A DNA stretch of 64,000 nt, from assembly GCA_963775835.1 (NCBI GenBank), contig CAVZKV010000002.1, forward strand, positions 496,001 through 560,000, written 5' to 3'. The position numbers and the translations under genes were made by a program. The notes under the pieces were generated by a model that saw nothing but the letters and a program-made list of their open reading frames with translations, searched no databases and had not been told where the DNA came from. Shown in pieces: positions 52,896 to 61,950 of the stretch. Source of the DNA: AWTP1-13 sp963775835 (GTDB lineage Bacteria; Pseudomonadota; Alphaproteobacteria; Rhizobiales; Hyphomicrobiaceae). Every line of letters begins with the position of its first letter. Position 1 is the stretch's first letter.

Positions 52896-53072
52896 TCAGC
52901 GAATGGAGCTGGTCGTGGCGCCGACGCCAGTGGCGTTGCCGGTCGGTTCGGTGCCCGGTGAAAGCAGCGAGGCGAGCAGCAGCAGGCTCGCGACAAAAAA
53001 GCAGAGCAACGCCCCGACTTTGGCGTGCTGCCAAAGTTTGCCGTTGAGTTGCTCTGGCGTTCGCAGATCCAT
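52896..53072 (-). CDS. Small single-pass membrane protein, unknown function
   Basis: A 58-residue protein with a polar N-terminus (DLRTPEQLNGKLWQHAK), one hydrophobic helix (VGALLCFFVASLLLLASLL) and a Gly/Thr-rich tail (PTGNATGVGATTSSIR). Start 53072 follows a G-rich stretch (GGGG) 6 bases upstream; further upstream frame is not needed. It lies between the aldolase and the thiamine enzyme gene, minus strand. No family is recognised. Confidence 0.45.
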   Translation of the reverse strand: MDLRTPEQLNGKLWQHAKVGALLCFFVASLLLLASLLSPGTEPTGNATGVGATTSSIR

Positions 53073-53258
53073 CGAATCCCCCGCAAATCCGATCTCGCAA
53101 AAACCATAATCCCTAATCGGCAATTAGGCTATTGGTGACTGCGAGCGCTATTAATTCGCCCAACTTTCGGCAAATGCCGGGGGTTTTGCTAAGGCTTTGG
53201 CAACCGGCGGTGAGAAAGGTGGGCTAAGGGCGTTCGTGCCAACGACCGCGGCTTTTTT

Positions 53259-54909
53259 TTACTTGCGATCGCGAATGGCTGTCAGCGTCTGGCGTGGACT
53301 GATCGCCTCGGGGTCGAGTTTGAGCTCGATCACGGCGGGCCGATTGCTTTGCAAGGCACTCTTCAGCGCCGGGGCGAAGTCGGCAGTCGCCTCAACGGTG
53401 TAGCCTTCCGCCCCGAAACTGCGGGCGTAGGCCGCGAAGTCGGGATTGATCAGGGTGGTGCCCACCACGCGGCGCGGGTATTCGCGCTCCTGGTGCATGC
53501 GGATCGTGCCGTACATGCCGTTGTTGGCGATGATGGTGACGATCGCCAAGCCATACTGCACCGCGGTCGCCAGCTCCTGACCCGTCATCAGGAAGCAGCC
53601 GTCGCCCTGAAAATTCACGACCGCGCGACCGGGGTGTGCGATCTTCGCCGCGATCGCGGCCGGTAAGCCGTACCCCATCGAGCCGGAGGTGGGCGCCAAC
53701 TGGGTGCGGTAGGCCTTGTATTCGAAATGGCGGTGCAGGAAGGCGGCATAGTTGCCGGCACCGTTGGTGACGATGGCATCCTCAGGCAGGATCTCGGAGG
53801 TTGAGCGTACGACATCGGCCAGTTTGACCGATCCCGGCATGCTGACGGGCTTGAGGAAGCTGCGATAGGCGGCGCGCAGCTCCTCGGTGTGTGACGACCA
53901 GGCGACGCCAACGGCGGGCTCGAGCCGGCCTAGCGCCTCGGCAAAGCGATGCGTGCTGGACACGATCGGCAGATCGGCACGGTAGACCGAGCCCAGTTCG
54001 TCGGCCGATGGATGCACATGCACCAGTTGCTGCGCGGGATTGGGGACCTGCAGCAGGGCGTAGCCCCCGGTGGTTATTTCGCCGAGGCGAGCACCGACCA
54101 CAAGCAAGAGGTCTGCGGTTTTGATCGCCTTGCCGAGCGTCGGCTCGATGCCTATGCCGGCGCAGCCGACATAGCAGCGATGGCGGTTGTCGATATAGTC
54201 CTGGTAGCGAAAGGCGCATGCGACCGGCAGATGGCAGCGATCGGCGAAGGTCTCAACCGCCGTCTTGGCCGCCGGGCTCCAGCCCGGGCCGCCGACGATC
54301 AACACGGGCCGGGACGCCTTGGTCAATCGCCGCTGCAGTTCGGCCAAATCCTCCGCGGACGGCCAGCAATCGGCGATTTGGGCGCCGAGCACATCGCTGG
54401 CCGCGCAGTCCGCCGCCAGCATGTCCTCGGGCAGGCCCAGCACGACCGGACCCGGCCGGCCGGAGCGCGCCAGGTGGTAGGCGCGGCTCACATACTCGGG
54501 GATGCGCTCGGTTTGGCGGATGACCGCGGCCCATTTCACGAAGCTGCCGAGCAGGCCCTTGGTGTCGATTTCCTGAAAGGCCTCGCGGTCCTCGAATTGG
54601 GAATTGGGCAGACCGACAAAGAGAACCATTGGCGTTGAAGTCCTGCTGGGCCACGTGCAGGCCGCCCATGGCATTGGCGAGCCCCGGACCGCGTGTGACG
54701 AAGCAGACCCCAGGCTCGCCGGCGAGCTTGCCCCACGCCTCGGCCATCATGGCGGCGCCACCTTCTTGCCGGCAGATGATGGTCTTGATGCGATTGCTGT
54801 CGTGCAGCCCATCGAGGGCGGCAAGAAAGCTCTCGCCGGGCACGGTAAAAGCACAAGTGGCGCCCTGCGCCTCGAGCTGGTCGATCAGGATCTTACCGCC
54901 GTGCCGCAT
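53259..54909 (-). CDS. Acetolactate synthase-like thiamine-diphosphate enzyme (frame interrupted once)
   Basis: About 549 residues when one extra base is ignored. The N-terminal part has AFTVPGESFLAALDGL and the catalytic glutamate in ICRQEGGAAMMAEAWGKL; the C-terminal part has FQGDGCFLMTGQELATA with the diphosphate-binding NNGMYGTI. It belongs to the acetolactate synthase-like group of uncertain substrate. The FAD/quinone-binding middle domain is present. The frame change is at 54630/54631, within an alanine codon (gc-c-a), between QQDFN and MVLFVGLP. Start 54909 (RHGGKILIDQLEAQG) fits the family. There is no regulatory subunit gene (ilvN) nearby, so biosynthetic acetolactate synthesis is unlikely. 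Confidence 0.86.
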
Positions 54910-55169
54910 GCCGCTTCTCCAGCCATCAAGCAAAATGCCCTAGCCCGATGAACCGACCTCCGCGTCGGTCACGGCCTGAGCCGTTGCGTCTCACGGGCGA
55001 CATTCTTGGAGGGTTTTGCCCCTGTCAATGTTGACGGGCCGCCGGCGAAAAAAACCGCCTCCGAACGGGCTCAAACCGCCGCTGGTTTGACGGCCTCGGC
55101 GGTTGCCCGCCTCGCCCGTGGCGCGGCGGCCAACAGCGGGGAAAGCCAAGGGCCGCGCGCGCCCGCGTG

Positions 55170-55661
55170 TCAGGGCAGGAGGTCGAGCGTGGCGGCGACC
55201 AGCGTCTTTGCCAGGGCATAAATTCCCGGCGCTTCGCTTTCGCGCGGACCGCCAACGCCGAGCGTCAACTCGGCACCAAAACGCTGCTTGAGCTGCCGCA
55301 GCCAGGCTGCCGCGCGCGCCGGCGCGCCCGCATCGCTGGCATCGACGATCAGGAAGGGTTTGCCGTGCTGCCGGGCCCACTGCAGCGCCCGCGCCGTGCC
55401 AATCGAGGGGGCCAAACCTTTGCCATCGGTGATGATGAGGCTGGCGTTGCTGTCGCGCACATTCCATTCTGTGCGCTGTAGGGGATGCGACTGTTCGGTC
55501 TCCTTGAGGTGTGGATACTGGGCAAGCAGGCCGGGCGGCTCGGGGAAATCCTCGGCCCAGCCCCCCTTCGGGCACCAACCGCCCCAGTCCAGACCGCGCT
55601 CGATGGCCACATCCAGTGCGGCGCGGTCGACGCCGCTCTGGCCGCCGCTGATGATCTTCAT
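55170..55661 (-). CDS. Putative molybdenum-carrier / YpsA-SLOG-like Rossmann protein
   Basis: A 163-residue protein with KIISGGQSGVDRAALDVAIE at the start, followed by GWCPKGGWAEDF and the central NASLIITDG. This matches the putative molybdenum carrier protein family, part of the SLOG/lysine-decarboxylase-like Rossmann superfamily that binds nucleotide-type ligands. Exact function is not established. Start 55661 is before the first strand of the fold; ATGs 3 and 4 codons upstream are possible. The 20-bp tandem repeats at 55697-55797 lie just upstream. Confidence 0.75.
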   Translation of the reverse strand: MKIISGGQSGVDRAALDVAIERGLDWGGWCPKGGWAEDFPEPPGLLAQYPHLKETEQSHPLQRTEWNVRDSNASLIITDGKGLAPSIGTARALQWARQHGKPFLIVDASDAGAPARAAAWLRQLKQRFGAELTLGVGGPRESEAPGIYALAKTLVAATLDLLP

Positions 55662-55696
55662 GGGCCCATCATGACCAAACCGGCCCGAAACACAAT

Positions 55697-55797
55697 CCCG
55701 CGCAAGACCGGCCGGGCCCGCACAAGACCAGCCGGGGCCCGCGCAAGACCAGTCGGGCCCGCGCAAGACCAGTCGGGCCCGCACAAGACAAGCCCGG
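55697..55797. repeat. Five 20-21 bp tandem repeats
   Basis: Five adjacent units beginning CCCGCGCAAGACC or CCCGCACAAGAC at 55697, 55717, 55738, 55758 and 55778. Copies 3 and 4 are identical and the others differ by a few bases. The array is intergenic, between the SLOG-like gene and the end of the branched-chain permease gene. No spacers intervene, so it is a minisatellite and not a CRISPR. Confidence 0.95.
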
Positions 55798-55869
55798 CCC
55801 TGATCCGGCGAGCGCAGCGTTCGAGCCAAGCTACCTTTTCTCGTTTCCGCGGAGCGAACATCACCGAGG

Positions 55870-56937
55870 CTAATGGCTCGACCCCGTTGGCGCGCGCAGT
55901 TTGCCGACGATACCGGCCGGAAAGAAATAGACGCTGAGCACGAACAGGATGCCGAGCCACAGCAGCCAGCGATCCGGATGCAGCAAGTGCGCAATGACGG
56001 GCACCGCCTCCGTAGCCTGGGCCGCCGCGCCCATCAGTTTTTGCAAATAGTTTTGGGCCAGCACGAACAAGCTCGCGCCGATCACCGCGCCGTACATCGT
56101 GCCCATGCCGCCGATCACGACCATCAATAAAATGTCGACCATGATGGCGAAGGAGAGGGTGGTATCGGGTCCGGTGTAGCGCAGCCACAGCGCATTGAGG
56201 CCGCCCGCCAACACGGCCATGGCGGCGGCCAGGCAGTTGGCGGCGATCCGATAGCCGACGGTGCGGTAGCCCAGTGCCTCGGCGCGGAAGTCGTTCTCCC
56301 GGATCGCCTGCAGGACACGGCCGAACGGCGAATTGACGATGCGCAGGGCGGCCAGAAAGAGCAGCACGGCCGCCACGAACACGAGATAGTAGGTCAAGGT
56401 GCGCCCCGTAAGCGGGCCAACGATCGGCAACTCGGTCAAGGCGTAGCCGGGGCGCAGCAGCTCGGGCACCCGAAACGAACGGCCGTCTTCTCCGCCCGTA
56501 AATTCGGAAAACTGCGCGGCTAGGATGGCAAAGGCGGACGCCACCGCCAGTGTGATCATGGCATAGAAGATCGCCCGCACGCGCAGCGAGAACAAGCCGA
56601 TCAGGAACGCCAAGGCGATGCCGGTGATGAAGGCGATGGCGAGCCCGGCGCCGGCGGCGGTCCAGGTCGCACCCCAGCCGTAGAGCGCCAACCCAACGCC
56701 ATAGCCGCCCAGCCCGTAGAACATGGTGTGGGCGAAGGAGACAATGCCCGTATAGCCGAGCAACAGATCGTAGCTCGCCACCAGCACGATAAAAACGCAG
56801 ATCTTGGCGGCGGTATTGATGGCCTGGGCACCGCCGAACAGCAACGGCGCTAGCGCCAGCAGCAGGACGATGGCGAGCAGGATCGCCGACAGCAAGCGGC
56901 TGCGCGGCAGGTCGTCGGATAGGATGGCACGCAGCAT
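55870..56937 (-). CDS. livM: Branched-chain amino acid-type ABC permease (LivM)
   Basis: A 355-residue inner-membrane protein with about nine hydrophobic helices. Family marks are GYTGIVSFAHTMFYGLGGYG, RENDFRAEALGYRTVGYRI and MVVIGGMGTMYGAVIGASLF. It forms the translocation pore with LivH. It is the last gene of the operon, 7 bases after livH. The transported ligand could be leucine-type amino acids or amides/urea, which use the same family. Confidence 0.9.
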   Translation of the reverse strand: MLRAILSDDLPRSRLLSAILLAIVLLLALAPLLFGGAQAINTAAKICVFIVLVASYDLLLGYTGIVSFAHTMFYGLGGYGVGLALYGWGATWTAAGAGLAIAFITGIALAFLIGLFSLRVRAIFYAMITLAVASAFAILAAQFSEFTGGEDGRSFRVPELLRPGYALTELPIVGPLTGRTLTYYLVFVAAVLLFLAALRIVNSPFGRVLQAIRENDFRAEALGYRTVGYRIAANCLAAAMAVLAGGLNALWLRYTGPDTTLSFAIMVDILLMVVIGGMGTMYGAVIGASLFVLAQNYLQKLMGAAAQATEAVPVIAHLLHPDRWLLWLGILFVLSVYFFPAGIVGKLRAPTGSSH

Positions 56938-56944
56938 GGGCGGT

Positions 56945-58009
56945 TCACCGTTTTGCCACGGGATAGAGGCCTTGCGGCCGCCACATCAAAATCGCCACCA
57001 TCAATAAGATGTTGGAGGCAATCGCCACCTTGGGGGCGAGATAGCCGGTGTAGTTGGCCATTTGCGCCACCAGCAGGGCACCCAGAAAGCAACCGCCCAC
57101 CGATCCCAAGCCGCCGATGATGATGACGATGAACACCAGCACGATCACCTCGCTGCCGATGCTGGCCGTCAAGGTTTCGCGGTAGAGCGCCCAAAGCGTA
57201 CCGCCGAGGCCGGCGAGCGCCGAGCCTGCGACAAAGACCAAGGCGAACAGGCGGCGAATCCGATAGCCCAGCGCCTCCACCATCTCGCTGTTTTCGACGC
57301 CGGCGCGGATCAGCAACCCGAGTTTGCTGCGGTTCAGCAGCACCAGCATGGCGACAAAGATGATGAGCCCAATGGCGACGGCCAGCAGGCGAAACTTTTC
57401 CAAGGCGATATTGCCGAAGATGACGGCGCCGCGGAGCGCGGTCGGCAGCGTCATCGGCTTCTGGTCGCCGCCCCAAACCACATGGATGAGCTCTTCGGCC
57501 ACGATCAGGCCACCCGTGGTAATCAAGATCTGCTTTAGGTGCTGGCCGTAGACCGGCATGATGATGACGCGTTCGAACGCCAGTCCGATCGCGCCGGTGC
57601 CGAGCATGGCCACCAGCATGGCAAGGCCCAAGGCCAACAGATTGAGCGGCAGCGAGTTGGCTTCGACCCAACCGGCCAGCGGGATCAGCGTCGTCATGGC
57701 GAGGTAGGCACCCACGGCAATAAAGGCGCCGTGCCCGAAATTGAGGACATCCATCAGGCCGAACACCAGCGTCAGGCCGCTGGCGATCACGAAGATCATC
57801 ATGCCCATGGCGAGTGCGGCGATCGTGAGCGTGACCCAGGTACTGAAGGGCACACCCTGCCACGTCATGATGGCAAGGGCGCCGGCGGCAAGCCCCGGCA
57901 GCAGCAGCAGGGGCAGATAGTCGCCATGCGCGCCTTGTATCGGCTCTGACCCGTCCGGGTGCTCGTCGCCTCGCGGGGCGGCAGGTCCCGGGTTACCGGC
58001 CTTCAGCAT
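56945..58009 (-). CDS. livH: Branched-chain amino acid-type ABC permease (LivH)
   Basis: A 354-residue permease. After an extended polar N-terminus of about 30 residues it shows FVIASGLTLVFGLMDVLNFG, the LivH signature, then GLLIRAGVENSEMVEALGYR and IIGGLGSVGGCFLGALLVAQ. Start 58009 has AAGGA 8-13 bases upstream; the much longer upstream frame crosses into the intergenic space. It is fourth in the operon, about 100 bases after the LivF gene, the largest gap within the operon. Confidence 0.9.
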   Translation of the reverse strand: MLKAGNPGPAAPRGDEHPDGSEPIQGAHGDYLPLLLLPGLAAGALAIMTWQGVPFSTWVTLTIAALAMGMMIFVIASGLTLVFGLMDVLNFGHGAFIAVGAYLAMTTLIPLAGWVEANSLPLNLLALGLAMLVAMLGTGAIGLAFERVIIMPVYGQHLKQILITTGGLIVAEELIHVVWGGDQKPMTLPTALRGAVIFGNIALEKFRLLAVAIGLIIFVAMLVLLNRSKLGLLIRAGVENSEMVEALGYRIRRLFALVFVAGSALAGLGGTLWALYRETLTASIGSEVIVLVFIVIIIGGLGSVGGCFLGALLVAQMANYTGYLAPKVAIASNILLMVAILMWRPQGLYPVAKR

Positions 58010-58112
58010 TGCATGTTCCTTGCCTCGTTCCGCCATGCCGTCGGCGCTTTGGCGCCGTCGGGCGGGCAAAGGTTGCGGTCGGCCTTGCCAGCAGCGGATG
58101 GCGAAACGGCCG

Positions 58113-58838
58113 TCATGCGTGAGCCTCCAACGACAATCCCAACAAACGCCGCTGCGTCGCGGTATCGCCGGCAAGCTCGGCCATGCTCGCGCGATGCACG
58201 ATGCGGCCATCGTCCATCACCACCGCCCAATCGCCCAGCGCCTCGGCGAAGCGGAAATTCTGTTCCACCAGCAGGATGGTCGTGCGCTCGCGCTTCAACT
58301 CGCGAAAGGCGCGGATCATGTTTTCAATGATCGCCGGCGCGATGCCCTTGGTGGGCTCGTCAATCAGGATCAGCCGGCGCGGTTCGATGACGGCGCGGGC
58401 GATCGAAAGCATTTGCTTTTGGCCGCCCGAAAGCGTGCCGGCCGGTTGCGTCCAGAAGCGCTTGAGCGCCGGAAAGAAGGAAAACACCCAATCCAGCCGG
58501 GCGGCTTGCAGCGGACCGTCGCGGGCGGCGAGCACCATGTTCTCAGCGACCGTGAGGTCCGAGAACACCGCCATCGTCTCCGGTACGTAGGCGATGCCGG
58601 CGCGCGCAATCGCGTGCGCGGCCAATCCCCCGATCGGCTTGCCGGCAAACGTCACCTGCCCGCGGCTCGGCTTCCACAGACCCATGATGGTGCGCAGCGT
58701 CGTGGTCTTGCCCGCCCCGTTGCGCCCAAGCAGGACGGTCATGGCCCCGGCCGGAACGGCAAAATCGACGCCCTGCAATATGTGGTACTGACCGATGTGC
58801 GTGTGCACGCCCGCGAGCGTCAGCAGCGGCTCAGACAT
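58113..58838 (-). CDS. livF: Branched-chain amino acid-type ABC ATPase (LivF)
   Basis: A 241-residue ATPase with Walker A GRNGAGKTTTL, Q-loop YVPETMAVFSDLTV, signature LSGGQKQMLSIARA, Walker B LILIDEPTKGIAP and the switch histidine position occupied as VEQNFRFA, as is usual for LivF. Its start lies inside the end of livG (8-base overlap), so the two ATPases are coupled and form a heterodimer driving the LivHM pore. Confidence 0.92.
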   Translation of the reverse strand: MSEPLLTLAGVHTHIGQYHILQGVDFAVPAGAMTVLLGRNGAGKTTTLRTIMGLWKPSRGQVTFAGKPIGGLAAHAIARAGIAYVPETMAVFSDLTVAENMVLAARDGPLQAARLDWVFSFFPALKRFWTQPAGTLSGGQKQMLSIARAVIEPRRLILIDEPTKGIAPAIIENMIRAFRELKRERTTILLVEQNFRFAEALGDWAVVMDDGRIVHRASMAELAGDTATQRRLLGLSLEAHA

Positions 58839-59604
58839 GGCTGCCGCTCCCGGCCGCTATCCCGAGATAGGCCTCCTGTACGATCGCCGAACCAATCACC
58901 TCGCTTGGCCCACCATCCGCGACCAGCCGCCCGTTGTTGAGCACGATGATGCGGTCGGCGAGGCTGCGCACCACATCCATTTTGTGCTCGACCAAGAGAA
59001 TGGTCTTGCTGCCATCGGCTTTCAGCGTCTTGATCAGGTCGAGGATCACCGGTACGTCGCCAACCGACATGCCCGCCGTCGGCTCATCGAACATGAACAC
59101 GTGCGGCTCGAGCGCCATCATGATCGCCACCTCGAGCTTGCGTTTGTCGCCATGCGGCAAGGCCACGGCGATGACATCGCGCTTGTCCTTCAGGTCGGTC
59201 GCCGCGAGATAGCGGTCGGCCGTGTCGATCCAGTCGCCACGAGCGCTCCAGCGCGAGGTGATGTTGCCGCCGCCGCCGGCCTTTGCCTGCACGGCGAGGC
59301 GCACGTTCTCGTGCACGCTGAGGCGCGGAAACAGGTTGGTGAGCTGGAAGGCGCGGCCAAGGCCCAGGCGGGCGCGCGCGGGGGCTTTCAGAGACGTGAT
59401 GTCCTTGCCGGCAAGCAGCACGCGGCCGGCGCTGGCCGGCAGCTGCCCCGAAATTAAGTTGAAGTAGGTGGTCTTGCCGGCGCCGTTCGGCCCGACGATG
59501 GCCGTAAGCGTGCCTGCCTGGAACGTCGCGCTCACCCGATCGACGGCGAGGTGGCCGCCAAAACGGATAGAAAGATCGCGCGTCTCCAATACAGGTGTGG
59601 CCAT
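58831..59604 (-). CDS. livG: Branched-chain amino acid-type ABC ATPase (LivG)
   Basis: A 257-residue ATPase: Walker A GPNGAGKTTYFN, the LivG-specific GLGRAFQLTNLFPRLSVHEN, Walker B VFMFDEPTAGMS and the switch histidine LVEHKMD. The signature loop reads LPHGDKRKLEVAI, departing from the classical LSGGQ, as some LivG-type proteins do. Start 59604 (ATPVLETRDL) fits the family. It is second in the operon, about 116 bases after the binding-protein gene. Confidence 0.9.
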   Translation of the reverse strand: MATPVLETRDLSIRFGGHLAVDRVSATFQAGTLTAIVGPNGAGKTTYFNLISGQLPASAGRVLLAGKDITSLKAPARARLGLGRAFQLTNLFPRLSVHENVRLAVQAKAGGGGNITSRWSARGDWIDTADRYLAATDLKDKRDVIAVALPHGDKRKLEVAIMMALEPHVFMFDEPTAGMSVGDVPVILDLIKTLKADGSKTILLVEHKMDVVRSLADRIIVLNNGRLVADGGPSEVIGSAIVQEAYLGIAAGSGSHV

Positions 59605-59720
59605 CGTTGCAAGCCGCCGTTGCGGTGCCGAAGCCGAGGCGGTAGCCCGCAAGCCCCTCGCGCGTCAGGGGTGCTGGCCGCATCCCTGATGCCCCGAGGC
59701 CGCCCCCATCGATGCTGGGT

Positions 59721-60974
59721 TCAGCGTTTCGTGCGCACGGGAAGCGGCATCTCTTTGGCCGCGATGGTGCCCACGAGCTCCAAGACGTCGTTGTCCTTGG
59801 CGTCCTTCTTGATGCGGAAGTGATACATGTCCTGCAGGGCCTGATGGTCCTCCTTGCGGAAGGTCATGGGCCCCTTGGGCGTTGCGAAGGTGAGGTCCTC
59901 CATGGCGGCGATCAGCTTCTCGCTGTCGCTCGAGCCGGCTTGCTTGAGAGCGGCCACGACCGCCGAGGCCGCCGCAAAGCCTCCGGCGACAAAGAAATCC
60001 GGCGGTGCGCCATAGCGCTTCTGGTATTCGGCCTTGAGCCAGTCGTTCTCTGCATTCTTCGGGAAGTCGTAGTAGTAGTAGATGCCGCCCTCGGTGCCGG
60101 CGAACTGCTTCCACGAATTCATGACGGGCAGGATGTTGCCACCGGGAGCCAGCTCGATGCCGAAGCGCTCCGGTTTCATGTCGACGAATTTGGCCATGGG
60201 ATGCGGTCCGGCCCAGATGAAGCCGATCACCTTCTTCCCCGGCTTGTCCTTGAGGGCATTGAACAGCCGCTCGGCGAACGGCGCAAAGTCCGCCGTTGCA
60301 CCGGCGGCATATTCCTCGGCCACGACCTTGACGTTCGGCCGGATGCTGGCAAGGGCTGCCTTGAAGGCGGCGACGCCGTCACGCCCGAAGGCGGTATCGA
60401 GGCCCAGCATGCCGACCGCGACGTCGCCGGTCTTCGGAAACGCGGCGGCACCGGCCAAGGCGTCCTGATAGGAGCTGCGGCCCGTGCGGAAGATGTAGCG
60501 GTTCCATTTGTCGCCGGTGATGCTGTCGGCCACCGCCGGCTCGACGATCAGCACCTTTTTGTGCTCTTCGGCCACCGGCAGCATGGCGAGCGCAATGGGC
60601 GAGCCGGTCGTGCCGACGGCGAGATCGGCCTTATCGTCGCCGTAGCACTCCTCCAGCAGCGTCTTGCCGCGGTCGGGCTTGAGCTGGTCGTCCTTGACGA
60701 TGACCTCAAGCTTGTCGTTGCCGACCTTGTTGGTGCCCTGGGTCAGATACTCAAGACCCATCATGAAGCCATTCTCGGTTTGCTTGGCGTAGGCTTCGAG
60801 CGCGCCGGTCTTGCCGGCGATCAGGCAGATCTTGACGTCCTTTGCCAGCGCCGGCTGGCCCGCAAGCGTCATAAGGCCGAGCACGGCCGCCGCCCCTGCC
60901 ACCGATCTGTGCCACCGTCTTGGTTCCATGCTTGGCCCCATTTTTGGCCCCATTTTTGGCCCCATTTTTGGCAT
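59721..60974 (-). CDS. Branched-chain amino acid/amide-type ABC binding protein (LivK-like)
   Basis: About 417 residues from the ATG at 60974, which has AGGGAGG 5 bases upstream. Five in-frame ATGs occur in the first 16 codons because a 12-bp unit is repeated (MPKMGPKMGPKMGPSMEP). The true signal peptide begins at the last of them (MEPRRWHRSVAGAAAVLGL), and the mature protein starts near AKDVKICLIAGKTG. The type I periplasmic fold is clear: EVIVKDDQLKPDRGKTLLEE, ADLAVGTTGSPIAL and GMLGLDTAFGRDG. It captures the ligand for LivHMGF encoded downstream. It is the first operon gene and is divergent from the TetR regulator. Confidence 0.9.
   Translation of the reverse strand: MPKMGPKMGPKMGPSMEPRRWHRSVAGAAAVLGLMTLAGQPALAKDVKICLIAGKTGALEAYAKQTENGFMMGLEYLTQGTNKVGNDKLEVIVKDDQLKPDRGKTLLEECYGDDKADLAVGTTGSPIALAMLPVAEEHKKVLIVEPAVADSITGDKWNRYIFRTGRSSYQDALAGAAAFPKTGDVAVGMLGLDTAFGRDGVAAFKAALASIRPNVKVVAEEYAAGATADFAPFAERLFNALKDKPGKKVIGFIWAGPHPMAKFVDMKPERFGIELAPGGNILPVMNSWKQFAGTEGGIYYYYDFPKNAENDWLKAEYQKRYGAPPDFFVAGGFAAASAVVAALKQAGSSDSEKLIAAMEDLTFATPKGPMTFRKEDHQALQDMYHFRIKKDAKDNDVLELVGTIAAKEMPLPVRTKR
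60934..60974. repeat. 12-bp in-frame start-codon repeat in the LivK-like gene
   Basis: Three perfect copies of GGCCCCATTTTT (60934-60945, 60946-60957, 60958-60969) followed by GGCAT. On the coding strand each copy gives AAAAATGGGGCC, so ATG recurs in the same frame at 60974, 60965, 60953, 60941 and 60929. Each copy adds Met-Gly-Pro-Lys before the signal peptide. Confidence 0.95.
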
Positions 60975-61002
60975 GACGACCTCCCTGAATGACAACAGGA
61001 CC

Positions 61003-61031
61003 GAGGTTCAGCCTCAGTCCCAAAACCTGAG
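61003..61031. promoter_or_regulatory. Inverted repeats in the liv/TetR divergent region (possible operator)
   Basis: GAGG/CCTC (61003-61006, 61012-61015) and CTCAG/CTGAG (61013-61017, 61027-61031, 9-base centre) overlap in the 166-base region between the binding-protein gene and the TetR gene. TetR-family regulators commonly bind such dyads next to their own gene. The exact site is a guess. Confidence 0.3.
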
Positions 61032-61140
61032 TATTGAGTCATGTTTCATATTAGGCTATCGTCGCCCCAATTGGCCGTCAAGCCCCAAAGATCTATGGGC
61101 TCTGCGGTCACGTGGTGTCTAGCAATCTGACAACCGCCTC

Positions 61141-61758
61141 ATGTCTGATGCGAATTCTTCGCCGCCCCTGCCGGCGCCCAAGACGCGCCGCGGTGAGCGC
61201 ACGCGGCAAAAGATCCTCAACGCGGCGCAACGCGAAATCGGCAGCAAGGGCTTCGCGGAAGCCTCCATCAGCACCATCACCGCGCAGGCCGCCGTCGGCC
61301 AGGGTACTTTTTATCTTTACTTCCGCAGCAAGGAGGACGTCCTGCGCGAACTGGTGTTGCGCATGGGCCGGCGGCTGCGCCGGCACCTGACCTTGGCGAT
61401 CGCGGACGCCCCCAACCGGCTCGAGGCGGAGCGCCGCGGCCTGCGCGCGTTCCTGGAATTCGTGCGGGCCAATACGGATCTCTACCGGGTGGTCGCGGAG
61501 GCGCAGTTTGTCGATCCGGAGGTGTTTAAGCGCTATTACCAGGACTTCGCGGCGAGCTATCGCGCCGGCCTGCTCGCCGCCGAGGCGCGTGGCGAAATCG
61601 CCCCAGGCGATGCCGAGGTGCGGGCGTGGGCGCTGATGGGTATTTCGGACATGGTCGGCCGCCGCTTCGCGTTGTGGGATTCGCAAGTGTCACTGCGCAA
61701 AATTGCCGAGGCCGCCCACGCCCTGATCCTGGAGGGACTGGCGCCGCGCGGCCGGTGA
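61141..61758 (+). CDS. TetR/AcrR family transcriptional regulator
   Basis: A 205-residue regulator. The N-terminal helix-turn-helix domain is typical: RTRQKILNAAQREIGSKGFA, then ISTITAQAAVGQGTFYLYFR (about 17-60). The C-terminal ligand-binding domain is helical, with FLEFVRANTDLYRVVAEAQF and a late GRRFALWDS. It is transcribed away from the branched-chain operon, so it likely controls that operon and itself in response to a ligand. Start 61141 lacks a clear Shine-Dalgarno. Confidence 0.9.
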   Translation: MSDANSSPPLPAPKTRRGERTRQKILNAAQREIGSKGFAEASISTITAQAAVGQGTFYLYFRSKEDVLRELVLRMGRRLRRHLTLAIADAPNRLEAERRGLRAFLEFVRANTDLYRVVAEAQFVDPEVFKRYYQDFAASYRAGLLAAEARGEIAPGDAEVRAWALMGISDMVGRRFALWDSQVSLRKIAEAAHALILEGLAPRGR

Positions 61759-61950
61759 CGGCAAGGCTCTCCATCGCCCCGTTGCGAGCAGCGGGCATGG
61801 GCGAGCAGGTGCGGCCGCAGCATGCCGTCGATTTTTGATCGCTTGGCGTCCGGCTTCGGGCTACCAAGCGTTTTGACACCGTCTCGGCAGCCTGGCCCTC
61901 CCCTCGACCCTCCTTGCACTTTAGCTTCCCGCAACCGCTGAGCACCCCGC

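Noticed and set aside
55697..55797. CRISPR array
   Set aside because: Units are directly adjacent with no unique spacers, units vary, and there are no cas genes.
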